Source: Candidatus Omnitrophota bacterium
GTDB lineage: Bacteria; Ratteibacteria; UBA8468; B48-G9; JAFGKM01
Direction: 5' to 3'
Length of the DNA stretch: 6,151 nt
Assembly (NCBI GenBank): GCA_023819545.1
Contig: JAMWCA010000081.1
Span: 1 to 6,151, forward strand
Shown: piece by piece, positions 1 through 6,047 of the stretch
Layout: each line of letters starts with the position of its first letter
Position numbering within the stretch: position 1 is the stretch's first letter
Position numbers and translations under genes: made by a program
The notes under the pieces: generated by a model
Databases searched by the model: none
What the model saw: only the letters and a program-made list of their open reading frames with translations
What the model was told of the DNA's origin: nothing

Positions 1-21
1 AGAGAGTCCGACTTTGTAAAT

Positions 22-50
22 TTGACATAGATGATTTATAAAGGTATAAT
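22..50 (+). promoter_or_regulatory. Consensus sigma-70 promoter for tRNA-Asp (and probably thrS)
   Basis: TTGACA at 22-27 and TATAAT at 45-50 both match the bacterial housekeeping consensus exactly, and the spacer is the ideal 17 nt. Transcription would be expected to start near 56-58, leaving a leader of about 14 nt before the mature tRNA 5' end for RNase P to remove. Perfect promoters of this kind are typical of stable RNA genes. No terminator lies between the tRNA and thrS, so this promoter probably also supplies the thrS mRNA (inference). No operator sequence can be recognised around it. Confidence 0.88.
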
Positions 51-70
51 ACAAAAAATTATTTTGCAAT

Positions 71-144
71 GGGGCCGTAGTTCAGCGGTCAAGAATGCCA
101 GACTGTCGATCTGGAGGTCGCGGGTTCGAATCCCGTCGGCCCCG
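71..144 (+). tRNA. tRNA-Asp, anticodon GTC
   Basis: A complete cloverleaf of 74 nt can be folded by hand. The acceptor stem GGGGCCG (71-77) pairs with CGGCCCC (137-143), and the discriminator G at 144 is as expected for tRNA-Asp. The D arm is 80-83/93-96 with GG in its loop. The anticodon stem CCAGA/TCTGG (98-102/110-114) encloses the loop CTGTCGA, with anticodon GTC at 105-107. The variable loop has 5 nt, and the T arm GCGGG/CCCGT (120-124/132-136) carries TTCGAAT. The 3' CCA is not encoded and must be added by the CCA-adding enzyme. The gene is about 65% G+C, far above its surroundings. thrS begins 25 nt downstream on the same strand. Confidence 0.98.
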
Positions 145-146
145 TG

Positions 147-170
147 TTTTTATTAATTTTTTAATAAAGA
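147..170 (+). repeat. A/U hairpin between tRNA-Asp and the thrS start codon
   Basis: Bases 147-156 pair with 161-170 around a TTTT loop (157-160). This gives nine Watson-Crick pairs and one G-U pair (148/169), and the core is the inverted repeat TTATTAA/TTAATAA. The base of the stem includes the A of the thrS ATG at 170. The stem has no G-C pair, so it is weak and does not look like an intrinsic terminator. It may mark a processing site for the tRNA 3' end or affect thrS initiation. Equally, it may be chance in AT-rich sequence. Confidence 0.45.
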
Positions 171-1879
171 TGGACTATAAAAAATACTGGCATACAACTT
201 CTCACATAATGGCTCAAGCAGTAAAAAGATTATTTCCTTATGTTAAACTTGGGACAGGACCTGCTATTGATAAAGGTTTTTATTATGATTTTTATAAAGA
301 AGAGCCATTTACTCCACAAGACCTTATAAAGATTGAGGAAGAAATGAAAAAAATTATAAAAGAAAATTATAAAGTTGAAAAGATTGAAAAAAATAAAGAA
401 GAAGCAAGACAAATTTTAAAAAATGAACCTTTTAAATTAGAAATTCTTGATGAAATAAAAAATGAAAAAGTTTCTTTTTATAAACAAGGAGAATTTATTG
501 ATTTATGTGAAGGTCCTCATTTAGATTCAACAGGTGAAGTTAAATATTTTAAACTTTTATCAATTTCATCATCTTACTGGAAAGCAGATGAAAACAGGGA
601 GAGTATGCAAAGGATTTATGGTATTTCTTTTGAAACAAAACAAGAACTTGAAGAATATATAAAATTTTTAGAAGAGGCAAAACAAAGAGACCATAGAATT
701 CTTGGGAAAAAACTTGACCTATTTAGTATTAATCCTGAATATGGTCCTGGTCTTATTTTTTGGCATCCAAAAGGAGCTATCATAAGAAAAATTATTGAAG
801 ATTTTTGGAAAGAGATTCATCTTAAAAATGGATATGAACTTGTATATACTCCGCATATTGCAAATATTTCTTTATGGGAGAAATCAGGACATACTTCTTT
901 TTATAGTGATTTTCTATTTCCAGAGATGGAGGTAGGAGAGGGGAAAGTTTATTTATTAAAACCCATGAACTGTCCCTTTCATATTCAGATTTATAACAGT
1001 AGATTAAGAAGTTATAAAGAACTCCCCATAAGATGGGCTGAACTTGGGACTGTCTATAGATTTGAAAAACCAGGGGTATTACATGGTCTTTTAAGAGTTA
1101 GGGGTTTTACACAGGATGACGCACATATTTTTTGTACTCCAAATCAACTTGAACAGGAAATTTGTAATATTATAGATTTGGTTTACTTTTTTTTAAAAAG
1201 TTTTGGATTTGAAGAGTATAGAGTTTTCTTATCTACAAGACCAGAAAAATTTGTTGGGACTATTGAAAATTGGGAAAAAGCAACTACTTCTCTTGAAAAT
1301 GCATTGAAATCAAAAAATATAAATTATGAAATTGACCCAGGGGAAGGTGTTTTTTATGGACCTAAAATTGATATTAAAATTAAAGATTGCATTAATAGAG
1401 AATGGCAATGTTCAACTATCCAGATTGATTTTAACATTCCTGAAAAATTTAATTTAAATTATATTGATGATAAAGGAAAGTTTAAAACACCAATTATGAT
1501 TCATAGAGCCATTCTTGGTTCACTTGAAAGATTCTTTGGGATTTTAATTGAACATTATAAAGGTAATTTCCCACTTTGGCTTGCTCCTGAACAGGTAAGA
1601 ATTTTACCTGTTGCAGATAGACATAATCAATTTTCAATTAATTTAAAAGAAAAGTTAAAAGAAAATTTCCGTGTTGATGTTGATTTAAGAAATGAAAAGA
1701 TAAATAAAAAGATTAAAGATGCAGAAGATGAAAAAGTTCCTTATATGATAATCATAGGCGATAGAGAAATTAGAGAAAATAAATTATCTTTAAGAAAACA
1801 TACCAAAGGAATGCTTGGAGAATTTAATCTTGATGAAATTGTGAAATTGTTTAATGAGGAGATAATTTCTAAAAAGTAA
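170..1879 (+). CDS. thrS: Threonyl-tRNA synthetase lacking the N-terminal TGS domain
   Basis: This cytoplasmic class II synthetase of 569 aa charges tRNA-Thr with threonine. The usual N-terminal TGS domain (about 60 aa) is absent, and the protein opens directly in the editing domain. Editing motifs are H8-x3-H12 and C113-x3-H117 (CEGPH), which normally remove mischarged serine. The catalytic core has the three zinc ligands C268, H319 and H445, with the same spacing as E. coli C334/H385/H511. Motif 2 runs around R297-C322 (LHGLLRVRGFTQDDAH) and motif 3 around H445-E461 (ILGSLERF). The anticodon-binding domain covers about 470-569. Residue 270 is Phe where MNCPGH is more common. ATG 170 is chosen because an upstream in-frame ATG at 95 lies inside the tRNA and would encode tRNA-derived nonsense. 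No Shine-Dalgarno sequence precedes it. The stop is 12 nt from the convergent proS stop. A T-box leader is excluded by the short 5' region. Confidence 0.97.
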   Translation: MDYKKYWHTTSHIMAQAVKRLFPYVKLGTGPAIDKGFYYDFYKEEPFTPQDLIKIEEEMKKIIKENYKVEKIEKNKEEARQILKNEPFKLEILDEIKNEKVSFYKQGEFIDLCEGPHLDSTGEVKYFKLLSISSSYWKADENRESMQRIYGISFETKQELEEYIKFLEEAKQRDHRILGKKLDLFSINPEYGPGLIFWHPKGAIIRKIIEDFWKEIHLKNGYELVYTPHIANISLWEKSGHTSFYSDFLFPEMEVGEGKVYLLKPMNCPFHIQIYNSRLRSYKELPIRWAELGTVYRFEKPGVLHGLLRVRGFTQDDAHIFCTPNQLEQEICNIIDLVYFFLKSFGFEEYRVFLSTRPEKFVGTIENWEKATTSLENALKSKNINYEIDPGEGVFYGPKIDIKIKDCINREWQCSTIQIDFNIPEKFNLNYIDDKGKFKTPIMIHRAILGSLERFFGILIEHYKGNFPLWLAPEQVRILPVADRHNQFSINLKEKLKENFRVDVDLRNEKINKKIKDAEDEKVPYMIIIGDREIRENKLSLRKHTKGMLGEFNLDEIVKLFNEEIISKK

Positions 1880-1891
1880 TATAAATTTCAA

Positions 1892-3049
1892 TTAAATTCT
1901 TACGCTTTCAAGTTCAACAAGAGAATTTATATAATCTAATACTTTATCTATTGCTATCTCTACTATTTCTCCATCTTTTCTTTTTTTTACTTCTAATTTT
2001 TTATCTTTAATTTTTTTCCCGACTATTATCTGAATTGGAAAACCACAAAGGTCAGCGTCTTTAAACTTAACTCCTGCACTTTCTTCTCTATCATCAATTA
2101 TAACACTGATATTATTTGATTTTAATTGATTATAAACTTTTTCACTTATATTTACTATCCCACTGTCTGTCATATTTATAGGAATTATATCAACTAAAAA
2201 TGGAGAAATAGAAAAGGGCCAAATTATTCCATTTTTATCGTAATTCCCTTCTATTATTGCAGCAACTATTCTACTTACACCTATTCCATAACATCCCATA
2301 TAAATCGGTTTTTCCTGATTATCTTTATCTAAAAAATATGCTTTCATTGATTTGCTATATTCAAGTCCAAGTTTAAAAATATGTCCTACTTCAAGTTCAC
2401 TACATTCTCCTTCTGCAACAAATTCTTCTGAAAATTTTCCACCTATCACACCACTTTCTGCTTCTCTTATCGTAAAATTAAGACCACATCTTTTAAATAT
2501 TTTTATATATGTTTCCTTCATTAAATTATATGATTTATCAAGACCCTTTTCATCTAAATCAAAACTGTAAGCATCTTTCATTAAAAATTCTCGTGCCCTT
2601 ATAATTGCAAATCTTGGTCTTATTTCATCTCTAAATTTCGTCTGTATTTGATATAAAATTATAGGTAATTGTTTCCATGATTTTATATATCTTCTGATTA
2701 TATCTGTTATTACCTCTTCATGAGTTGGACCAAAAATCATTTCTCTTCCATGTCTATCAATAAATCTAATCATATCCTTTCCCATTTTATCAAGACGTTC
2801 ACTTTCTTTCCATAAAGATGAGGGTTGTAAAGCAGGCATTAGCAATTCAATCGCTCCTGCTTTATTCATTTCTTCTCTTATTATATTTTCAATTTTTCTC
2901 AGAACTTTTAGTCCAAGAGGTAAATAAGTATAAACACCTGCAGAAAGTTTATCAATTAAACCAGCTCTTATTAATAGTTTATGACTAATTGTCTCTGCTT
3001 CTTTTGGTGCTTGTTTTTGAGTAGGTATAAAATATTTACTCCATTTCAT
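1892..3049 (-). CDS. proS: Prolyl-tRNA synthetase, bacterial type, without the INS editing domain
   Basis: This cytoplasmic class II synthetase of 385 aa charges tRNA-Pro with proline. It is clearly of the bacterial type: the opening (SKYFIPTQKQAPKEAE, then SHKLLIRAGLI), GPTHEE at 107-112, motif 2 FRDEIRPRF at 139-147 followed by REFLMKDAYSF, motif 3 GCYGIGVSR at 252-260, and a C-terminal anticodon-binding domain at about 285-385. Bacterial ProRS is normally about 570 aa because an INS editing domain of about 180 aa sits between motifs 2 and 3. Here the sequence passes from GGKFSEEFVAEGEC (203-216) straight to LEVGHIFKLG (219-228), so the INS is gone while every core element is intact. Correction of Ala-tRNA-Pro would have to occur in trans or not at all (inference). 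The gene is last in the minus-strand string, 57 nt after dprA, with a strong ribosome binding site. The reading frame is uninterrupted, so this is not a broken gene. Confidence 0.96.
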   Translation of the reverse strand: MKWSKYFIPTQKQAPKEAETISHKLLIRAGLIDKLSAGVYTYLPLGLKVLRKIENIIREEMNKAGAIELLMPALQPSSLWKESERLDKMGKDMIRFIDRHGREMIFGPTHEEVITDIIRRYIKSWKQLPIILYQIQTKFRDEIRPRFAIIRAREFLMKDAYSFDLDEKGLDKSYNLMKETYIKIFKRCGLNFTIREAESGVIGGKFSEEFVAEGECSELEVGHIFKLGLEYSKSMKAYFLDKDNQEKPIYMGCYGIGVSRIVAAIIEGNYDKNGIIWPFSISPFLVDIIPINMTDSGIVNISEKVYNQLKSNNISVIIDDREESAGVKFKDADLCGFPIQIIVGKKIKDKKLEVKKRKDGEIVEIAIDKVLDYINSLVELESVRI

Positions 3050-3053
3050 ATAT

Positions 3054-3059
3054 CCTCCT
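3054..3059 (-). promoter_or_regulatory. Strong Shine-Dalgarno site of proS
   Basis: On the minus strand TAGGAGG stands before the proS ATG, with AGGAGG ending 4 nt from the start codon, slightly closer than usual. It is the only strong Shine-Dalgarno sequence in front of any gene in the window and supports the start at 3049. proS is also the only complete gene of the minus-strand string with a real intergenic leader (3050-3107). That leader is otherwise almost entirely A/T and shows no convincing promoter. Confidence 0.85.
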
Positions 3060-3107
3060 AATTTTTAAAAAAATATTTTATAATATTTTGCCCAAATTTA
3101 AAAATAT

Positions 3108-4178
3108 TTATTTCTTCCTATAAATCTTTCCAGGCAATTCTTCAATTAACCCTTTTATCTGAAGTTTGGTCAATAAAGATAGAAGATTTTTTAATTCAAT
3201 TTTAGTCATACTTAATATTTCGTCAATATTAGATGGTCGTTCTAATGCTTTTATAATTAATTTCTCTTCCTCTGTTTCAAGTTCTATTTTTTCTTCTATC
3301 TGGTTTTTCCAATTTATTTCTATATTTAATGCATCAAGTATATCATTTATATTTTCTATTAATATTGCTCCTTCTTTTAAAAGTTTATTTGTCCCTTTTG
3401 AATACAATGTATCAACTCTACCAGGTAAAGCAAAAACATCTCTTCCTTGTTCAAGTGCAAAATTCGCTGTAATCAAAGCACCACTTTTAGGACCCGCTTC
3501 TATTATAACAACACCTTTACATAAACCAGAAATTATTCTATTTCTTCTTGGAAAATTGTATTTTTCAGGTAGGGTAAAAGATGGATATTCTGTTATAATT
3601 GCACCATTTTTTATAATATCTTTTTCAAGTTTTTTGTTTTCCGGCGGATAGAAATTTTTAAATCCAGAACCCATTACACCAATTGTTTTTCCATTTGCCC
3701 TTAAGGCACCTGTATGAGCAGCAGTATCAATCCCTCTTGCAAGGCCACTTACAATAGTAAATCCAAAATGGGATAGTTCAAATGCAAATTTTTCAGCCAT
3801 TTTAATACCATAAATGGATGGGTTTCTTGTTCCTACTATTCCGATAGAGATATTATTGTTAAAATTTATATTTCCTTTGTAATAAAACAAAATAGGTGGG
3901 TCATAAATTTCTTTTAATAGAATAGGATAATCAGGGTCTTTTATTGTTAAAATATTTATTCCTTCATTTTCAATATATCTGATTTCTTCTTTTAATGGTA
4001 ACTCTTCCCATTTAGTAATTTTTTCTGCTGCATTTTTAGATAATCCAAGTTCAATTAATTTTTTTTTATCAAGTTTAAAAATTTCTTCAAGATTTTTTAC
4101 TTCATTAAGTAATTTCTGTAATTTTGGATATGAAATATTTATAAAGTTTAAAGCAATCCAATAAATTTTTTCATTCAT
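3108..4178 (-). CDS. dprA: DNA-processing protein DprA (Smf)
   Basis: DprA binds incoming single-stranded DNA in the cytoplasm and loads RecA on it during natural transformation. It is also widespread in bacteria not known to be competent. The 356-aa protein has the usual length and three parts. These are an N-terminal helical region (about 1-80), a Rossmann-like DprA core (about 85-285) and a C-terminal winged helix (about 300-356). Family motifs are VGTRNPS (115-121), SGLARGIDTAAH (144-155), YPPENKKL (177-184), NFPRRNRIISG (208-218) and SGALITANFALEQGRDVFALPG (from 232). The start lies 2 nt after the dgt stop. No Shine-Dalgarno sequence is present, so translation probably depends on ribosomes finishing dgt. 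No competence genes such as comEC are in the window, so the role in uptake versus general recombination is open. Confidence 0.96.
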   Translation of the reverse strand: MNEKIYWIALNFINISYPKLQKLLNEVKNLEEIFKLDKKKLIELGLSKNAAEKITKWEELPLKEEIRYIENEGINILTIKDPDYPILLKEIYDPPILFYYKGNINFNNNISIGIVGTRNPSIYGIKMAEKFAFELSHFGFTIVSGLARGIDTAAHTGALRANGKTIGVMGSGFKNFYPPENKKLEKDIIKNGAIITEYPSFTLPEKYNFPRRNRIISGLCKGVVIIEAGPKSGALITANFALEQGRDVFALPGRVDTLYSKGTNKLLKEGAILIENINDILDALNIEINWKNQIEEKIELETEEEKLIIKALERPSNIDEILSMTKIELKNLLSLLTKLQIKGLIEELPGKIYRKK

Positions 4179-4180
4179 TT

Positions 4181-5335
4181 TTAAAAGGTGGTTGGGTCAA
4201 ATAATTTACGGTATTCACTCAATGCAAATCTATCTGTCATTCCAGCAATATAGTCACATATAACGATTTCTTTTTTTTCTCTTTTCATTTTTTCTTGTAT
4301 ATGATATGGTAATTGCCTTGGTTCATTATAATATGCATAAAATAGTTCCCTTATGATTCTTCCACCTTTCTCTGTCATTCTTATAACTTTGGGATGGGTA
4401 TACATTTTTTCTTCTAAAAATTTTCTTAATTGGTTGTGTTGTGTTTTAACTTTTTCTGAATTTTTAACAACAATCTCTGAATTTCTTACTTCATCAACCG
4501 ATTGTAGATTTAATTTTGATAGATTCTTTTTTGTTTGTTCAATAAGGTCTGTTACAAAGTAATTTATCAAGTTCCTTATCATTATATGTCTTTTATGTCT
4601 TTCATCATTTAATTTTTTTCGTATCATCTTTTCTATTTCTTCCCATATTTCCACTTCTTCAAGGTCTTTGAAACTTATAATTTCTGATTTAATGCCATCA
4701 TCTAAATCATGACAGGTGTAGGCAATTTCATCTGCTACATTAACGATTTGTGCTTCTATTGTTGGGGATTTAAATTTTATAAATTCTTCATATTTTTTTT
4801 CAATTAATGGAGTATCAAAGCTTGTTGCATGTCTTATTATTCCTTCTCTTACTTCATATGTTAAATTTAATCCTGGAAAATCTGGATATCTTTCTTCAAG
4901 AAAATCAACAATTCTCAATCCTTGTCTGTTATGTTCAAAACCTGGTAAATTATATGACTGCATAATTTCATTTAAAACTGATTCTCCTTTATGTCCAAAT
5001 GGTGTATGACCAAGGTCATGTGCAAGAGCAATTGTTTCAACAAGGTCTTCATTCACTTTTAATTCCCTTGCAATTGTTCTTGCAATCTGTTGAACTTCAA
5101 GTGTATGAGTCAATCTATTTCTGTAATAGTCACCTTCATGGTAAATAAAAACTTGTGTTTTATATTCAAGTCGTCTAAAAGCAGTTGAATGTATTATTCT
5201 ATCTCTATCTCTCTGAAATGGAGTTCTATAAGGATGTTCTTCTTCTTTATATTTTCTCCCAAGAGTTTTAAAACTGAAAACTGCATATTTTTCAAAGAAT
5301 AATTTTTCTCTATCTTCTAAAAAATTGTTTTTCAT
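4181..5335 (-). CDS. dgt: dGTPase-like deoxynucleoside triphosphate triphosphohydrolase (HD domain)
   Basis: Enzymes of this family hydrolyse dNTPs to the deoxynucleoside and triphosphate, trimming the cytoplasmic dNTP pool. The 384-aa protein shows the signature HPYRTPFQRDRDRIIHSTAF (35-53) followed by RRLEYKTQVF (54-63). The metal-binding HD set is H77 (in RLTHTLE), H106-D107 (ALAHDLGHTPFGH) and D202 (VADEIAY). H115, further along the same helix, and YTCHDLDDG (206-214) are also typical. The length and N-terminus fit the type 2 dGTPase-like subfamily better than the longer E. coli Dgt, so the preferred substrate (dGTP or several dNTPs) is uncertain. The start overlaps the end of the NlpD-like gene by 26 nt, and only a CAGG directly touching the ATG precedes it, which suggests translational coupling. 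dprA follows after 2 nt. Confidence 0.93.
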   Translation of the reverse strand: MKNNFLEDREKLFFEKYAVFSFKTLGRKYKEEEHPYRTPFQRDRDRIIHSTAFRRLEYKTQVFIYHEGDYYRNRLTHTLEVQQIARTIARELKVNEDLVETIALAHDLGHTPFGHKGESVLNEIMQSYNLPGFEHNRQGLRIVDFLEERYPDFPGLNLTYEVREGIIRHATSFDTPLIEKKYEEFIKFKSPTIEAQIVNVADEIAYTCHDLDDGIKSEIISFKDLEEVEIWEEIEKMIRKKLNDERHKRHIMIRNLINYFVTDLIEQTKKNLSKLNLQSVDEVRNSEIVVKNSEKVKTQHNQLRKFLEEKMYTHPKVIRMTEKGGRIIRELFYAYYNEPRQLPYHIQEKMKREKKEIVICDYIAGMTDRFALSEYRKLFDPTTF

Positions 5336-6047
5336 CCTGAACTGGTAAATATTTTAATGGATCAACATTCACTCCATCAATAATGATTTCAAAATGTATA
5401 TATCTCTTCTTTTGAGTTCCAGATTTTACTTTACCTATAATTTCACCCTTTTTTACTTTATCACCATTTTTAACTTTTATTTCAAGGTCATGTGCATAAA
5501 CAGTATAAATAGAAGGAGAATTTTTAATTATAATTGTCTCATCATATTTTTTAGTAATCCCAGCAAAAACAACTTCTCCATCATTGGAAGCAACAACATC
5601 TACTCCTGGTTCAACCATCAAATCAATTCCTTTATTCCCAAGTTCACCAAATTTACATATTATTTTACCATAAGTAGGCCAGATAAACATACTTTCTTTA
5701 ATAATTTTTTCTACAGGAGGTTGAATAGTTTGTGGTTTTATATCTGTTGGTGGTAAGAGAGCATAAGATGGTTGTTGTTTATTTGTTTCAGGAATTAATA
5801 ATTTTTGTCCAACACTTATATTTTCATTTTTCAAATTATTTGCTTTCATAATTTTTTCAACTCCTTGATTTATTTTTTCAACCGTTTCTCCTTCATAATA
5901 ATATTTAGATATTCTAAATAAAGTTTCTCCCTTTCTTACCTCATGATACGTAAAGTGTGCTTTTTCAGGTTTTGTTGCAATTGTTACTGCACATCCAGAA
6001 ATTAAAAATAAAAATAATCCTATTTCAATTTTTTTTAAAATTTTCAT
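5310..6047 (-). CDS. NlpD-like lipoprotein: LysM plus degenerate LytM (M23) domain
   Basis: The 245-aa protein starts with a lipoprotein signal peptide: KKIEIG, a hydrophobic stretch, then lipobox I-S-G-C with lipidated C19. A LysM peptidoglycan-binding domain follows (about 33-86: YHEVRKGETLFRISKYYY to VGQKLLIP). Next come a Pro/Gln-rich linker (about 87-118) and an M23/LytM domain (about 122-235). Active LytM enzymes hold zinc with HxxxD and HxH. Here the first motif is N138-KGI-D142 and the second is Y216-I-H218, so one zinc-binding His and one catalytic His are replaced, while H186 (YAH) remains. E. coli NlpD, an amidase activator rather than an enzyme, carries a similar NKGID and x-L-H-F-E pattern as I recall it. 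The likely role is outer-membrane-anchored activation of a cell-wall amidase during division (inference). Its start lies within the upstream gene (23-nt overlap) without a Shine-Dalgarno sequence, and its end overlaps dgt by 26 nt. A plain M23 peptidase annotation would overstate its activity. Confidence 0.88.
   Translation of the reverse strand: MKILKKIEIGLFLFLISGCAVTIATKPEKAHFTYHEVRKGETLFRISKYYYEGETVEKINQGVEKIMKANNLKNENISVGQKLLIPETNKQQPSYALLPPTDIKPQTIQPPVEKIIKESMFIWPTYGKIICKFGELGNKGIDLMVEPGVDVVASNDGEVVFAGITKKYDETIIIKNSPSIYTVYAHDLEIKVKNGDKVKKGEIIGKVKSGTQKKRYIHFEIIIDGVNVDPLKYLPVQDEKQFFRR

Noticed and set aside
1..30. Possible tail of an upstream gene: frame 1 reads ten codons and ends at TAG 28-30
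   Set aside because: Too short to recognise, shows no family signature, and overlaps the -35 box. It could be the end of a gene or plain intergenic DNA.
95..169. In-frame upstream start for thrS giving 25 extra N-terminal residues (including GFESRRPR)
   Set aside because: These codons lie inside the tRNA-Asp gene and the A/T spacer. GFESRRPR is a familiar artefact of translating a tRNA T arm, and homology to ThrRS begins only after ATG 170.
51..169. T-box riboswitch controlling thrS
   Set aside because: The space between promoter and thrS is occupied by tRNA-Asp and a 25-nt spacer. There is no T-box sequence or antiterminator structure.
1880..1891. Bidirectional terminator between thrS and proS
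   Set aside because: There are only 12 nt of A/T-rich sequence and no stable stem. The nearby AATTT/AAATT pairing is too weak.
3072..3087. Palindrome AATATT-TTAT-AATATT in the dprA-proS gap as a terminator or operator
   Set aside because: The stem is six A-T pairs with no G-C and no proper U tract. Such palindromes are expected by chance in this composition.
3075..3107. TATTAT/TATAAA boxes as a separate proS promoter on the minus strand
   Set aside because: At a 16-18 nt spacing the upstream sequence is only A/T without a TTGACA-like box, so a promoter cannot be supported.
3166..3651. 161-codon open frame on the plus strand opposite dprA
   Set aside because: It is antisense to a well-supported dprA, has Ser/Phe/Ile-rich composition as expected from the complement of AT-rich coding sequence, and has no recognisable domain.
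5394..5756. 120-codon open frame on the plus strand opposite the NlpD-like gene
   Set aside because: It is antisense to a clear lipoprotein gene. Its Phe/Asn/Tyr/Ser-rich composition reflects the complement strand, with no ribosome site or motif.
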